NCBI GenBank assembly: GCA_002347265.1
Contig: DDYB01000013.1
Coordinates: 271,619 to 321,401, forward strand
Reading direction: 5' to 3'
From: Desulfobacteraceae bacterium UBA2245
GTDB taxonomy: Bacteria > Desulfobacterota > Desulfobacteria > Desulfobacterales > UBA2245
Length of the DNA stretch: 49,783 nt
This document shows, piece after piece, positions 15,233-24,385 of the stretch. The notes under the pieces are model-generated. The model saw only the letters and a list, made by a program, of their open reading frames with translations, had not been told where the DNA came from and did no database searches. A program made the position numbers and the translations under genes. Positions within the stretch are counted from its first letter, which is position 1. The number at the start of each line of letters is the position of its first letter.

Positions 15233-18154
15233 ATGAAACATAAATTTCCGCTGCACATTCATCTTTCGACGCTGTTTATCGTCATCACGCTGATCATCAG
15301 CAGCAGCATTGCCATGGTCGGCTACAAGATGTCCCATGACATGCTGGAATCCTCGGCGGCTGATCTGACGAAGCGAATCAGCCGGGAGATCGTCGGCGAA
15401 ATTCGGAGCATCATCTCACCCGCCAATACCACGGTCGAGCTGCTGAGCCATGACCCGATCACCGGCGCTGTTGATTTCCAGACGCGCCGGGAGCGTCTCC
15501 AGGTCATGCAGGAGGTTCTGAATGACGCCCTCGGCATGACCTCCGTCTTCATCGGCTATGAATCCGGGGATTTCTTCTTTCTTCGCCGCATCCGCAACGA
15601 GGAGGAGCGCATCACGTTCCAGGCGCCCGAAAATACCCGTTACATCCTGCAGAGCATATCGAAAGGCGAGGGGCGGACCCGGGGCGAATACACCTATCTG
15701 AGCAGCGGAATGGAAATCCTGCGCCAGGACGATCGGCCGGATTACGCCGCAGGTTTCGACCCCAGAACACGGCCCTGGTACCAACGCGGCATCACCTCGG
15801 TGTGGATTGTGACGACCCCGCCCTATCTCTTCTTTTCCAACCGCAAGGTGGGGCTCACCATCGCCAAACGCACCCGGAATGGAGAGGGCGTGGTCGCCGT
15901 GGACATCCTTTTGGAAACCCTCGGCGCCCTGTTGAAACTCCAAAAAATCACCCCGTCCAGCCAGTTGGCGCTGGTCGACGCCAAAGGCAGGGTGATTGCG
16001 CATGAAGACCTGGAACGGCTCGTCACGGTTCCCGAAGATCCCGATGCCAGCCCCAGCTTGAAGCATCTCGATGATTTCGGCATCTCCGCGATGTCGGGGC
16101 TGGCCGATTCGATTCCGGAAGTGAACCACGGGTCGACTCTGTTCAGATCGGTGGAAGCGGACGGAAAAGGCTGGCGGGTGTCCATTCAGCAGATCCTGCT
16201 CGAGGGTACGGAACCGCTGTACCTGATCATGGCCGTCCCCGATGAGGAGCTGTTTGCCACCGCCCTGAAACTCCGCTCCACCTCAATCGCCATTACCCTT
16301 TTGATCGTCATTCTGTCCATCCCGGTCATCTGGATGATTTCCCGGGCGATTTCCGGCTCTCTGCGGCTGCTCTCCCGGGAAGCCGAATCCATTCGCCGCT
16401 TTGAATTCGACCGGCCGATCGAACTGAGCTCCGTTGTTACCGAAGTGAATTCCCTGTCGGAGACGATGGATGGCATGAAGGGCACCATTCGCAAGTTCAT
16501 GGATATTACCCATTCCGTAGCGGCGGAAGAAAACTTTGAGTATCTGCTGTCCAAACTTCTGCACGAAACCCTGTTTGCCGGAGGGGCGCAGGCGGGCGTG
16601 CTTTACCTGGCCGATGGTACCGAATTGAAGCCCTGTGCGGCGCTCACGCTTGATGGGAAACATCAATCCCCGGATCTTCCCGTTTTACCCCTGAGCGTAT
16701 TGCCGGAAATCATAGGCAGGGCACTGGAAAAGCGGCAGGCACTGAACGGGCAGCTTACACCGAAAGAACTCTCGGCATCCGGGCTTGAGTCCCTGATTCA
16801 CGGGGTCGAAGCCCCCTGCTCGGTTGCCGTTCCGCTCTTCAACCGCCGGCATGAATTGCTGGGTCTGATGCTGCTGCAGCGGCAAACGGCCATTGACGAA
16901 GCTCAACTCGCATTCATCACCGCCCTTTCCGCCTCGGCCAGCAGTTCCCTCGAGGCACGGGAACTGATCCGCGACCAGAAGGCCCTTTTCGAGTCCTTTA
17001 TTCGTGTGATTGCCAGTGCGATCGATGCCAAGAGCCCCTATACGGGCGGCCACAGCACCCGGGTCTCGGAACTCACCCGAATGCTGGCGCGGGCGGCCTG
17101 CCAGGACTCCAGCGGCCCATACAGGGATTTCCAGCTGGACGAAAACGATTGGGAGGCGGTGCATATCGCATCCTGGCTGCATGACTGCGGCAAGGTCACG
17201 ACCCCTGAATATGTGATCGACAAGGCCACCAAACTGGAGACCATCTACGACCGCATTCACGAAATTCGCATGCGGTTTGAAGTGCTCAAGCGCGACGCGG
17301 AAATTGCCTGCCTCAAGGACATGGCTGGGGGAAAACCCGAAGCCGAGGCCCGGTCGCGGCTGAGGGAAGAACTCGAACAGCTGGATACGGACTTTGCCTT
17401 TGTGGCCGGTTGCAACGAGGGGTCTGAATTCATGCCGCCGGAGAATGCGGCGCGCATCAAAGCCATCGCCGGGCGGCGATGGATGCGCACACTGGATAAC
17501 ACGATAGGAATCTCCAACGACGAAAAGCAGCGTAAATCCCGCGGCCCCGCGATTCCTCCTCCCGTTGAGGAACCTTTGCTGGAGGACAAGCCGGAGCATC
17601 TGTTTGAACGGCAGGCCCGGAATGTCATGCCGCAGGACAACAAGCTGGGTATCCGGATGGAGGCGCCGGAACTGCTGTACAACAAGGGAGAGATCTACAA
17701 TCTGTCGGTATGCCGGGGCACCCTGTCCAATGAGGAGCGTTACAAGATCAATGAACACGTCACACAGACCATCGCCATGCTCTCCGGCTTGCCTTTTCCG
17801 AAACATCTGCGGCAGGTCCCCGAAATCGCCGGGGGGCATCATGAAAAGATGAACGGCACCGGCTACCCGAAACGGCTGAAGAAGGAGGAGATGAGCCTTG
17901 TGGCCCGCATGATGGCCGTGGCGGACATCTTCGAGGCCCTGACCGCCGTGGATCGCCCCTACAAGAGGGTGAAGACCCTGTCGGAGGCCATCGAGCTCAT
18001 GTCGCTCATGAAGATGAATCAGCACATCGACCCGGATATCTTCGACCTGTTCCTGCGGTCCGGCATATACAGGGAATACGCCGAACGTTTCATGAAACCC
18101 GAACAGATCGACGAGGTGGACATCCGGCGATATCTCGTTCCTGAAACCGACTGA
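15233..18154 (+). CDS. Membrane receptor dCache-HAMP-GAF-HD-GYP phosphodiesterase
   Basis: A 973-residue receptor predicted to hydrolyse cyclic di-GMP. One membrane helix lies at about residues 10-32. A periplasmic double-Cache domain (40-330, with FDPRTRPWYQRG) follows, then a second helix near 350, HAMP (about 365-420), GAF (430-590) and HD-GYP. The metal-site pair is His650-Asp651 (WLHDCGK), preceded by GGHSTRVSEL. The GYP signature is at 877-879 (HHEKMNGTGYP). The HD-to-GYP distance of about 226 residues is far above the usual 60-70, because of an inserted charged segment. ATG 15233 is preceded by GGAAG; ATG 15221 and TTG 15197 are alternatives. It is followed 15 bp later by a binding-protein gene. 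Confidence 0.9.
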   Translation: MKHKFPLHIHLSTLFIVITLIISSSIAMVGYKMSHDMLESSAADLTKRISREIVGEIRSIISPANTTVELLSHDPITGAVDFQTRRERLQVMQEVLNDALGMTSVFIGYESGDFFFLRRIRNEEERITFQAPENTRYILQSISKGEGRTRGEYTYLSSGMEILRQDDRPDYAAGFDPRTRPWYQRGITSVWIVTTPPYLFFSNRKVGLTIAKRTRNGEGVVAVDILLETLGALLKLQKITPSSQLALVDAKGRVIAHEDLERLVTVPEDPDASPSLKHLDDFGISAMSGLADSIPEVNHGSTLFRSVEADGKGWRVSIQQILLEGTEPLYLIMAVPDEELFATALKLRSTSIAITLLIVILSIPVIWMISRAISGSLRLLSREAESIRRFEFDRPIELSSVVTEVNSLSETMDGMKGTIRKFMDITHSVAAEENFEYLLSKLLHETLFAGGAQAGVLYLADGTELKPCAALTLDGKHQSPDLPVLPLSVLPEIIGRALEKRQALNGQLTPKELSASGLESLIHGVEAPCSVAVPLFNRRHELLGLMLLQRQTAIDEAQLAFITALSASASSSLEARELIRDQKALFESFIRVIASAIDAKSPYTGGHSTRVSELTRMLARAACQDSSGPYRDFQLDENDWEAVHIASWLHDCGKVTTPEYVIDKATKLETIYDRIHEIRMRFEVLKRDAEIACLKDMAGGKPEAEARSRLREELEQLDTDFAFVAGCNEGSEFMPPENAARIKAIAGRRWMRTLDNTIGISNDEKQRKSRGPAIPPPVEEPLLEDKPEHLFERQARNVMPQDNKLGIRMEAPELLYNKGEIYNLSVCRGTLSNEERYKINEHVTQTIAMLSGLPFPKHLRQVPEIAGGHHEKMNGTGYPKRLKKEEMSLVARMMAVADIFEALTAVDRPYKRVKTLSEAIELMSLMKMNQHIDPDIFDLFLRSGIYREYAERFMKPEQIDEVDIRRYLVPETD

Positions 18155-18169
18155 CATCCAGGAAATACC

Positions 18170-19477
18170 GTGCTTGAGCGTTTTCCGCCTCCCAAAAAGG
18201 ATCGAAGAATCTTGAAGGTTTCTACCTCTCTCATCAAAGCCGCCCTGCTGGCGGGCCTGTTTCTGGCATTCAGCGGCCTCGAATCCGCCGGGGACACCAT
18301 CAAAATCGGCATTCTGCATTCCCTCTCCGGAACCATGGCGATTTCCGAAAAAGCCCTGAAAGAAACCGCTCTGATGACCATATCAGAAATCAACGGGTCC
18401 GGCGGCGTCCTGGGCAGAAAACTGGAAGCCGTCGTGGCGGACCCGGCATCGGACTGCACCCTGTTTGCAGAGAAGGCGCGGCAGCTGCTGACTCAGGAAA
18501 AGGTGGCCGTTGTGTTCGGCTGCTGGACTTCCGCCTCCAGGAAGGCGGTTCTGCCGGTATTCAGGGAATTGAACGGGCTGCTCTTCTACCCCGTGCAATA
18601 CGAAGGAGAGGAACTGGAGAAAAATGTCTTCTATACCGGCGCCGTTCCCAACCAACAGGCGCTTCCGGCACTTGAATACCTGATGAGCCTGGATGGCGGG
18701 CAGGCACGGCGTTTCGCGCTGATCGGAACCGAGTACGTCTATCCCCGCACCACCAATCGCATTCTCAAGGCGGCGCTCAAGTCAAAGGGCATCCCGCCTT
18801 CGGACATCATGGAAGAATACTTTCCGTTCGGACATGCCGACTACCAGGCAAGCGTTGCCCGCATCCGGCGGTTTGCCTCGGAGGGGTTGAAAACGGCTGT
18901 CATCTCCACCATCAACGGCGACTCCAACATCTTCTTCTACAGGGCGCTGGCCGATGCCGGACTCAAGGCCACAGAGATCCCGGTCATGGCTTTCTCCGTG
19001 GGAGAGGAAGAGCTGCGGAGCATGAATGTCCAGCCGCTGGTGGGGCACCTGGCTTCCTGGAATTATTTCATGTCCCTGAAAACGCCGGAAAACGAGCGGT
19101 TCATTCATCTGTTCCGCACCTGGGCCAGGCAGCAGAACCTTCCGAATGCCAGCTCACTGGTCACCAATGATCCGATGGAGGCCACCTACATCGGGCTTCA
19201 TCTGTGGAAGCAGGCGGTGGAACAGGCGGGAAGCACCGAAGTGGACCAGGTCATCGCCGCCATGGGGGGACAGCGCTTCAAGGCGCCTTCAGGTTTTACC
19301 GTAAAGATGGACGAAAAAAACCACCATCTGCACAAACCCGTTTTTATCGGCGCCATACAGCCGGATGCGCAGTTCAGGCTGGTCTGGAAGCTTGCCAGCC
19401 CCCTGAAGGCAGCCCCCTGGAACTACTATCTGCCTGGCAACGAGACAAAAATGGATGAACCCAGGGATCGGAAATGA
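18170..19477 (+). CDS. UrtA-type periplasmic binding protein (urea/amide family)
   Basis: 435 residues with a hydrophobic export segment at 18-40 and a type I periplasmic binding fold. The start of the mature part (IKIGILHSLSGTMAISE), VFGCWTSASRKAVLPVF and LLFYPVQYEGEE are hallmarks of the UrtA/AmiC/FmdD group, which binds urea or short amides. No permease or ATPase genes are present, so it probably serves as a ligand-carrying partner of the upstream receptor, to which it is linked by a 15-bp gap; that is inference. The start is GTG with AGGA six bases upstream. Confidence 0.87.
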   Translation: MLERFPPPKKDRRILKVSTSLIKAALLAGLFLAFSGLESAGDTIKIGILHSLSGTMAISEKALKETALMTISEINGSGGVLGRKLEAVVADPASDCTLFAEKARQLLTQEKVAVVFGCWTSASRKAVLPVFRELNGLLFYPVQYEGEELEKNVFYTGAVPNQQALPALEYLMSLDGGQARRFALIGTEYVYPRTTNRILKAALKSKGIPPSDIMEEYFPFGHADYQASVARIRRFASEGLKTAVISTINGDSNIFFYRALADAGLKATEIPVMAFSVGEEELRSMNVQPLVGHLASWNYFMSLKTPENERFIHLFRTWARQQNLPNASSLVTNDPMEATYIGLHLWKQAVEQAGSTEVDQVIAAMGGQRFKAPSGFTVKMDEKNHHLHKPVFIGAIQPDAQFRLVWKLASPLKAAPWNYYLPGNETKMDEPRDRK

Positions 19478-19503
19478 ATGCATACAATATTTCAGGAGGA
19501 GCT

Positions 19504-19854
19504 ATGTTTGGAAGTAAATCAGAAAATGGATACATGGAAGTTCTGAATGGAATTAAGATAAAAACCCTTAATTATGGCCGGGATACGCTTATGACGGAAT
19601 TCTTGCTTAAAAAGGGTTCAATACTCCCAGAACATGCTCATATCAATGAACAAACAGGCTATTTTGTAAAAGGTAAAATGAGATTGTTCATTGATGGATC
19701 TTCAAGAATCGTTACTCCTGGAGACAGCTGGAATATTCCTTCCAATTCAAAACACAAAGCGGAAGTCATTGAAGACTCCGTAGCGATTGAGGTATTCAGT
19801 CCAGGTCGAAATGACTACATGAAATATGTTTACGATGGGGATATCATGGAATAA
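19504..19854 (+). CDS. Small cupin protein
   Basis: A 116-residue single-domain cupin. Motif 1 is HAHINEQTGYFVKGK, with two histidines and a glutamate as metal ligands; motif 2 is PGDSWNIPSNSKHKAEV, with a third histidine. The substrate is unknown. The ATG at 19504 has a strong AGGAGGA site; an ATG at 19474 overlapping the previous gene is less likely. It is about 38% GC by eye against roughly 58% in its neighbours, with A/T-ending codons, so it may be a recent arrival. It converges on the epimerase gene. Confidence 0.85.
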   Translation: MFGSKSENGYMEVLNGIKIKTLNYGRDTLMTEFLLKKGSILPEHAHINEQTGYFVKGKMRLFIDGSSRIVTPGDSWNIPSNSKHKAEVIEDSVAIEVFSPGRNDYMKYVYDGDIME

Positions 19855-19878
19855 GGTGAAGATCTTCACGCACATTTT

Positions 19879-19907
19879 AAGGTACGAGGAAGCACCCGCG
19901 GTACCTT
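19879..19907. terminator. Weak inverted repeat between convergent genes
   Basis: AAGGTAC and GTACCTT arms are separated by 15 bases. No T-run follows on either strand, so this is a weak terminator candidate. Confidence 0.3.
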
Positions 19908-19960
19908 GAGAGGATAAACTACCTTGGAGGCCATGAACTTTTACGGGCGGAACGGACAAA

Positions 19961-20983
19961 TCACCTGCCGTAATACAGTCGAAACCATTTCACAAAAGAT
20001 CGAATCCCGGTTTCCAGCGGCGTATTGGGTCTGAACCCCACATCCTGCATAAGATCATCCACATCCGCGCAGGTCGCCACCACATCACCGGGCTGAAGAT
20101 CGCAGAATTCCTTTTGCACTTTGGTTCCCAGAACAGACTCCAGAATCGCGATAAACTCGGTCAGCTCCACGGGCTGGTTGTTGCCGATGTTGTAAATGCG
20201 GTAAGGCGCGCTGGAAGTACCCGGATCCGGACAATCGCCATTCCACAGGCTGTTTGACTGTGCAGGCCGGTGCAGGACCCTGAAAACTCCCTCGACGATG
20301 TCGTCGATATAGGTAAAATCCCTGCGCATCTTTCCGTGGTTGTAAACCTTGATCGGTTTACCGTCCAGAATGGCCCTCGTAAAAATGAAAAGCGCCATAT
20401 CCGGCCGCCCCCAGGGGCCATAAACCGTAAAAAACCGCAACCCGGTGCACGGAAGCCTGAACAGATGACTGTAGGTGTGCGCCATGAGTTCATTGGACTT
20501 CTTGGTTGCGGCATACAGGGAAACAGGATGATCGACATTATGATGCACGGAAAACGGCATCATGGTATTGGCGCCGTATACCGAACTGGAGGAAGCAAAC
20601 ACCAGATGCCTGATTCGATGATGTCGGCAGCACTCGAGTATGTTGGCAAATCCGACCAGGTTTGAATTTACATACGCCTGCGGAACCTCAAGGGAATAGC
20701 GGACCCCGGCCTGTGCCGCCAAATTGACGACCGCGTCAAATCCGTTGCCGTTAAAAAGGTCTTCGAGATCGCGTCGATCTGCAAGATCGATCCGTTCAAA
20801 GGAAAATGCCGGGTTTCCGAGCAGTTGCTCAAGGCGCGCCTTTTTCAATTCCACATCGTAATAGGGGGTCAAATTGTCAATGCCGGTCACGCGGCATCCA
20901 TGCCTCAGCAATCTGGCTGAAAGGTGAAAACCGATAAATCCGGCTGCGCCGGTTACCAGAACATGTTCGAATTTTTCAACCAT
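19961..20983 (-). CDS. UDP-glucuronate 4-epimerase-like sugar nucleotide epimerase
   Basis: A 340-residue extended short-chain dehydrogenase. The NAD site is VTGAAGFIGFHL near residue 8. The catalytic motif is YAATKKSNE (YxxxK) with an upstream serine in FASSSSVYG. NLTPYYDVELKKARL and AGVRYSLEVPQAYVNSNLVGF are typical of UDP-glucuronate 4-epimerases, which make UDP-galacturonate for surface polysaccharide. The ATG at 20983 (MVEKFEHVLVTG) was chosen because the upstream extension would run through the rplQ terminator. No other polysaccharide gene is adjacent. Substrate assignment within the family is probable, not certain. Confidence 0.86.
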   Translation of the reverse strand: MVEKFEHVLVTGAAGFIGFHLSARLLRHGCRVTGIDNLTPYYDVELKKARLEQLLGNPAFSFERIDLADRRDLEDLFNGNGFDAVVNLAAQAGVRYSLEVPQAYVNSNLVGFANILECCRHHRIRHLVFASSSSVYGANTMMPFSVHHNVDHPVSLYAATKKSNELMAHTYSHLFRLPCTGLRFFTVYGPWGRPDMALFIFTRAILDGKPIKVYNHGKMRRDFTYIDDIVEGVFRVLHRPAQSNSLWNGDCPDPGTSSAPYRIYNIGNNQPVELTEFIAILESVLGTKVQKEFCDLQPGDVVATCADVDDLMQDVGFRPNTPLETGIRSFVKWFRLYYGR

Positions 20984-21013
20984 CTGGCGACTTTCTGAAA
21001 GTGCAAACGTAAC

Positions 21014-21047
21014 AAAAAGGGACCTGGCTTTTTGCGCCAAGTCCCTT
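21014..21047 (-). terminator. Rho-independent terminator of the ribosomal superoperon
   Basis: On the minus strand GGGACTTGGC, an eight-to-ten-base loop and GCCAGGTCCC form a ten-base stem (one G-T pair) followed by TTTTTG. It lies about 45 bp after rplQ and ends the long transcription unit. Confidence 0.93.
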
Positions 21048-21089
21048 ACAGTTCACAGCTTTTGTTGCAACAAGTTATTCTTGTTTGAT

Positions 21090-21569
21090 TTACTCTTCTG
21101 ATTTTTGAGGAAGTTCCGCCTCTTCTGCAACGGACTTGGTTTTCACTTTTGCAGAATCAGCCGCCGCGGATTTCTTTTCCTTCTTTTTGGCAGCGGATTT
21201 TCCTTTATACTTTTCAATGCCGATCAGTTCAATCATCGATACAGGCGCCGCATCTCCCGGACGTATGCCTATTTTTACGATACGCGTATATCCGCCGGCC
21301 CTGTCTCCGTAACGTTCCTTTGCCTGGTCAAACAGGCGATAAACTACGCCGGGCTCACGAACGATAGACATTGCCTGACGCCGCGCATGAAGGTCCCCGC
21401 GTTTGGCAAGCGTAATGAGATGATCCGCCCATCGACGCAGTTCCCTGGCCTTGATATCGGTTGTCTGAATACGATCATATTTAAACAAAGAGGTTACCAT
21501 GTTTCGAAACATGGCGTTTCTGTGGCTGCTTGTTCTATTGAGCTTTAAACCGGCTTTGCAATGTCTCAT
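21090..21569 (-). CDS. rplQ: 50S ribosomal protein L17
   Basis: 159 residues. The first 118 are the L17 fold near the peptide exit tunnel, starting MRHCKAGLKLNRTSSHR and including ELIGIEKYKG. The last 40 residues are a Lys/Ala/Glu-rich tail beyond the usual length, probably disordered. It starts nine bases after rpoA, whose end carries the GGAGAG site, so the two are coupled. It is the last gene of the superoperon. Confidence 0.97.
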   Translation of the reverse strand: MRHCKAGLKLNRTSSHRNAMFRNMVTSLFKYDRIQTTDIKARELRRWADHLITLAKRGDLHARRQAMSIVREPGVVYRLFDQAKERYGDRAGGYTRIVKIGIRPGDAAPVSMIELIGIEKYKGKSAAKKKEKKSAAADSAKVKTKSVAEEAELPQKSEE

Positions 21570-21578
21570 AATAATTAT

Positions 21579-22610
21579 CTACTCTCCTTCTTCATCATCA
21601 GGAACTTCCGCCTCCGGGGGCTCAAATCCGTCCAGTTTCATACCGAGGGAAAGCCCCATATCAGCCAAGACTTCCTTGATTTCGTTCAGGGATTTACGCC
21701 CAAAGTTCTTGGTCTTGAGCATTTCGGATTCCGTCTTGCTCACCAGTTGCCAGATTTGAACGATATTCGCATTTTTCAGACAATTGGCGCTTCGAACGGA
21801 AAGCTCTAGTTCTTCGACGCTTCGATAAAGATTATCATTGAACTCAAAGATTTTGTCTTCTGCCTCGGTTCTTTCGGGTTCAGGCTCGGAATCTTCATCA
21901 AAATTTATAAATATGGCCAATTGCTCCTTAAGAATTTTGGCCGCATATGCAACCGAATCTTCAGGGGTGACGCTGCCGTCCGTCCACACTTCAAACGTCA
22001 GCTTGTCATAATCGGTCCGTTGACCGACGCGGGCATTCCCAACGACGTAATTGACCTTTTTGATAGGCGTAAACACGGCATCAATGGGGATGATGCCTAC
22101 CGGAGCCTCCTCATCTTTATTGGCTTCAGCAAGAGAGTATCCTTTACCTACCTTGACGGTCATGGTCATGTTTAATGAAGCATCGGGGGAGGTAATCGTA
22201 GCGATATGGTGATCGGGATTTAACACCGTAATTTTCCCCGGATCACATATAATATCGCCCGCGGTAACCTTGCACTCTCCTTTTTTTTCAATCCGGATAT
22301 TCTTGGGCTGAATATCGGAGACCTTGAACCGCACTTCCTTCAGGTTGAGAATAATTTCCGAAACATCCTCAAGCGCGCCGGGAATAACGCTGAACTCATG
22401 CATCACATCGTCAAACTTTACGGAAACAATGGCGGCGCCATACAGGGATGACAGAATGATCCTGCGCAGTGCATTTCCAATCGTTATGCCGAATCCTCTC
22501 TCAAGAGGCTCGCAAACGAATTTCCCGTAATTTGGTTTGCTGCTTATTTGAACCTTGGCTGGCCTGATCATATCTTGCCAGTTCATATACATAAGTTCAT
22601 TAAATGCCAT
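21579..22610 (-). CDS. rpoA: RNA polymerase alpha subunit
   Basis: 343 residues. The N-terminal domain (to about 235) drives assembly, with ERGFGITIGNALRRIILSS as the dimerisation core. The C-terminal domain contacts DNA UP elements and activators: ELSVRSANCLKNANI and NFGRKSLNEIKE. An acidic linker (EDSEPEPERTEAED) joins them. The ATG at 22610 has GGAG eight bases upstream; ten more in-frame codons upstream lack one. It follows rpsD after 127 bp and precedes rplQ by nine. Confidence 0.98.
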   Translation of the reverse strand: MAFNELMYMNWQDMIRPAKVQISSKPNYGKFVCEPLERGFGITIGNALRRIILSSLYGAAIVSVKFDDVMHEFSVIPGALEDVSEIILNLKEVRFKVSDIQPKNIRIEKKGECKVTAGDIICDPGKITVLNPDHHIATITSPDASLNMTMTVKVGKGYSLAEANKDEEAPVGIIPIDAVFTPIKKVNYVVGNARVGQRTDYDKLTFEVWTDGSVTPEDSVAYAAKILKEQLAIFINFDEDSEPEPERTEAEDKIFEFNDNLYRSVEELELSVRSANCLKNANIVQIWQLVSKTESEMLKTKNFGRKSLNEIKEVLADMGLSLGMKLDGFEPPEAEVPDDEEGE

Positions 22611-22737
22611 TAGTTGCACTCCAGAATTTATTGTATTCAAATGGAGGATCTAAAACTTTTTGGGAAACAAATATCACAGAACGCTGCAGTGTCGTTGCAT
22701 CTGCTTATTTATCGCCGCCGACAACAGGATCTTATAG

Positions 22738-23367
22738 TTACTTCGAGTAAAGCTCAACAATGAGCTGTTCTTGCATGGGAGTAGTCAGATCTTCTCTAAC
22801 AGGATTACTTTTCACAATTCCCTTATAGCTGTCTTTTTGCAGCTCGAGCCACGACGGCACACCACGTCGATCGACGGCGGCCAGAGCATCAGTAATGGCC
22901 TGAACATTCCGGCTGCGTTCCTTCAATTCAATGATGTCACCGATACTGATCAGATAGGATGGAATACTGACCTTTTTGCCGTTGACCGTAAAGTGATTGT
23001 GACGGGCAAAGATCCGCGCCTGAGTTCGAGAATTGGCCATTCCCAGCCTATATATAACATTGTCAAGCCGTCTTTCAAGCAATACCAGAAGATTGGTTCC
23101 TGTAATGCCTTTTTGCCGATCCGCTTTCTTAAAACAAAGTCTGAACTGCTTTTCAGAAAGGCCGTACATTCTCTTGACTTTCTGCTTTTCACGAAGCTGA
23201 ACTCCATAATCGGACACTTTGCCGCGACGCCGCTGACCATGCTGCCCTGGCGCATAACTGCGCCGATCAAAAGCGCATTTATCGGAATAGCACCGGTCCC
23301 CCTTCAAAAACAGTTTCATATTTTCCCGTCGGCATATTCTGCAAACCGAACCAATATATCTTGCCAA
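22738..23367 (-). CDS. rpsD: 30S ribosomal protein S4
   Basis: 209 residues, full length. It is a primary 16S rRNA binder and early assembly protein. The N-terminus has four cysteines, CRICRRENMKLFLKGDRC plus a fourth five residues on, the zinc-binding form of S4. The S4 RNA-binding domain (RLDNVIYRLGMANSRTQAR) is intact. The start is TTG, with AAAGGAGG seven bases before it and no nearby ATG. It lies between rpsK and rpoA as in most alpha operons, where S4 often represses translation; no leader structure is evident. Confidence 0.97.
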   Translation of the reverse strand: MARYIGSVCRICRRENMKLFLKGDRCYSDKCAFDRRSYAPGQHGQRRRGKVSDYGVQLREKQKVKRMYGLSEKQFRLCFKKADRQKGITGTNLLVLLERRLDNVIYRLGMANSRTQARIFARHNHFTVNGKKVSIPSYLISIGDIIELKERSRNVQAITDALAAVDRRGVPSWLELQKDSYKGIVKSNPVREDLTTPMQEQLIVELYSK

Positions 23368-23424
23368 GTCTTCCTCCTTTAAGTCGTTATATCCTCAGGA
23401 ACGCTTCTTGTGAATTACCCGCGA

Positions 23425-23811
23425 TTATACCCGTCGTTTTTTTGGAGGGCGGCAACCGTTATGCGGGATAGGTGTTACGTCTTTAATGGTAATTACATTA
23501 AACCCTGAAGACTGCAAAGCGCGTATTGCGGATTCCCGTCCGGCCCCCGGGCCCTTGACGAACACTTCGACATTTTTCATGCCGTTTTCCATCGCTTTTT
23601 TGGCGGCATCGCTGGCCGTTAGCTGTGCGGCAAAAGGGGTGCTTTTACGTGACCCCTTAAATCCCTGCACACCGGAACTGGACCATGCAATTACATTTCC
23701 GGTCGGATCGGTGATGGTAACAATCGTATTGTTGAAAGTCGACTGAATATGAACGACTCCATTTAAAATGTTTCGTTTTTCCTTCTTTTTTACCCGCGTC
23801 TTTTTCGGCAT
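23425..23811 (-). CDS. rpsK: 30S ribosomal protein S11
   Basis: 128 residues, normal length. It is a platform protein near the mRNA exit site. Conserved blocks include VVHIQSTFNNTIVTITDP, KKAMENGMKNVEVFVKGPG and the basic end PHNGCRPPKKRRV. It follows rpsM by 29 bp. Confidence 0.98.
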   Translation of the reverse strand: MPKKTRVKKKEKRNILNGVVHIQSTFNNTIVTITDPTGNVIAWSSSGVQGFKGSRKSTPFAAQLTASDAAKKAMENGMKNVEVFVKGPGAGRESAIRALQSSGFNVITIKDVTPIPHNGCRPPKKRRV

Positions 23812-23840
23812 GTTTTCAAGTCCCTATCTTCAAGGATTTA

Positions 23841-24224
23841 CTATTTCTTTGTTGCTGCGCCCTTTTTCTTGACAGCTGAACGTCTGGGTCCCTTTCGCGT
23901 ACGTGCGTTGGTCTTGGTATGCTGCCCACGCACAGGCAGAGATTTTCTGTGTCGAAGACCCCTGTATGCTCCCAAATCCATCAGGCGCTTGATGTTCATG
24001 GAAACGATGGAACGCAGCTCTCCTTCGACCTTGCACTCATTGTCGATCATCTTACGGATGTTGTTAACCTGCGCTTCGGTCAAATCGTCCGTCTTGGTAT
24101 CGAATTCAATGCTCAGCTCGTTAAGAATCCGCTGCGATGTAGATGGTCCAATGCCGTATATATAGGTGAGAGCTATCTCTATCCGCTTTTTTCTCGGTAA
24201 ATCGACGCCTGCAATTCTAGCCAA
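23841..24224 (-). CDS. rpsM: 30S ribosomal protein S13
   Basis: 127 residues. It is a head protein that contacts L5 and the P-site tRNA. Blocks include ARIAGVDLPRKKRIEIALTYI, GLRHRKSLPVRGQ and the basic tail that reaches tRNA. The start is TTG behind AGGAGGAG. It lies 12 bp after rpmJ. Confidence 0.97.
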   Translation of the reverse strand: MARIAGVDLPRKKRIEIALTYIYGIGPSTSQRILNELSIEFDTKTDDLTEAQVNNIRKMIDNECKVEGELRSIVSMNIKRLMDLGAYRGLRHRKSLPVRGQHTKTNARTRKGPRRSAVKKKGAATKK

Positions 24225-24236
24225 AGTAGTCTCCTC

Positions 24237-24350
24237 CTATCCTTGCCGCTGTTTATGACGCTTGTTTTCACAGATAACTCTCAGAACCCCTTTTCTGCGA
24301 ATAAGCTTGCATTTGCTACATATTTTTTTTACTGAAGCCCTTACTTTCAT
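24237..24350 (-). CDS. rpmJ: 50S ribosomal protein L36
   Basis: 37 residues beginning MKVRASVKKICSKCKLIRRK and ending KRHKQRQG. The zinc ribbon ligands Cys11, Cys14, Cys27 and His32 are present, so it is the zinc-binding form. It lies between infA and rpsM, as in many spc-alpha clusters. Confidence 0.95.
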   Translation of the reverse strand: MKVRASVKKICSKCKLIRRKGVLRVICENKRHKQRQG

Positions 24351-24385
24351 TCAGTCAACTCCTTTTATGGACCAATCCGAAATTA

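Noticed and set aside
16685..18319. 544-codon open frame on the minus strand
   Set aside because: It is the antisense shadow of the HD-GYP gene, whose motifs are clear on the other strand.
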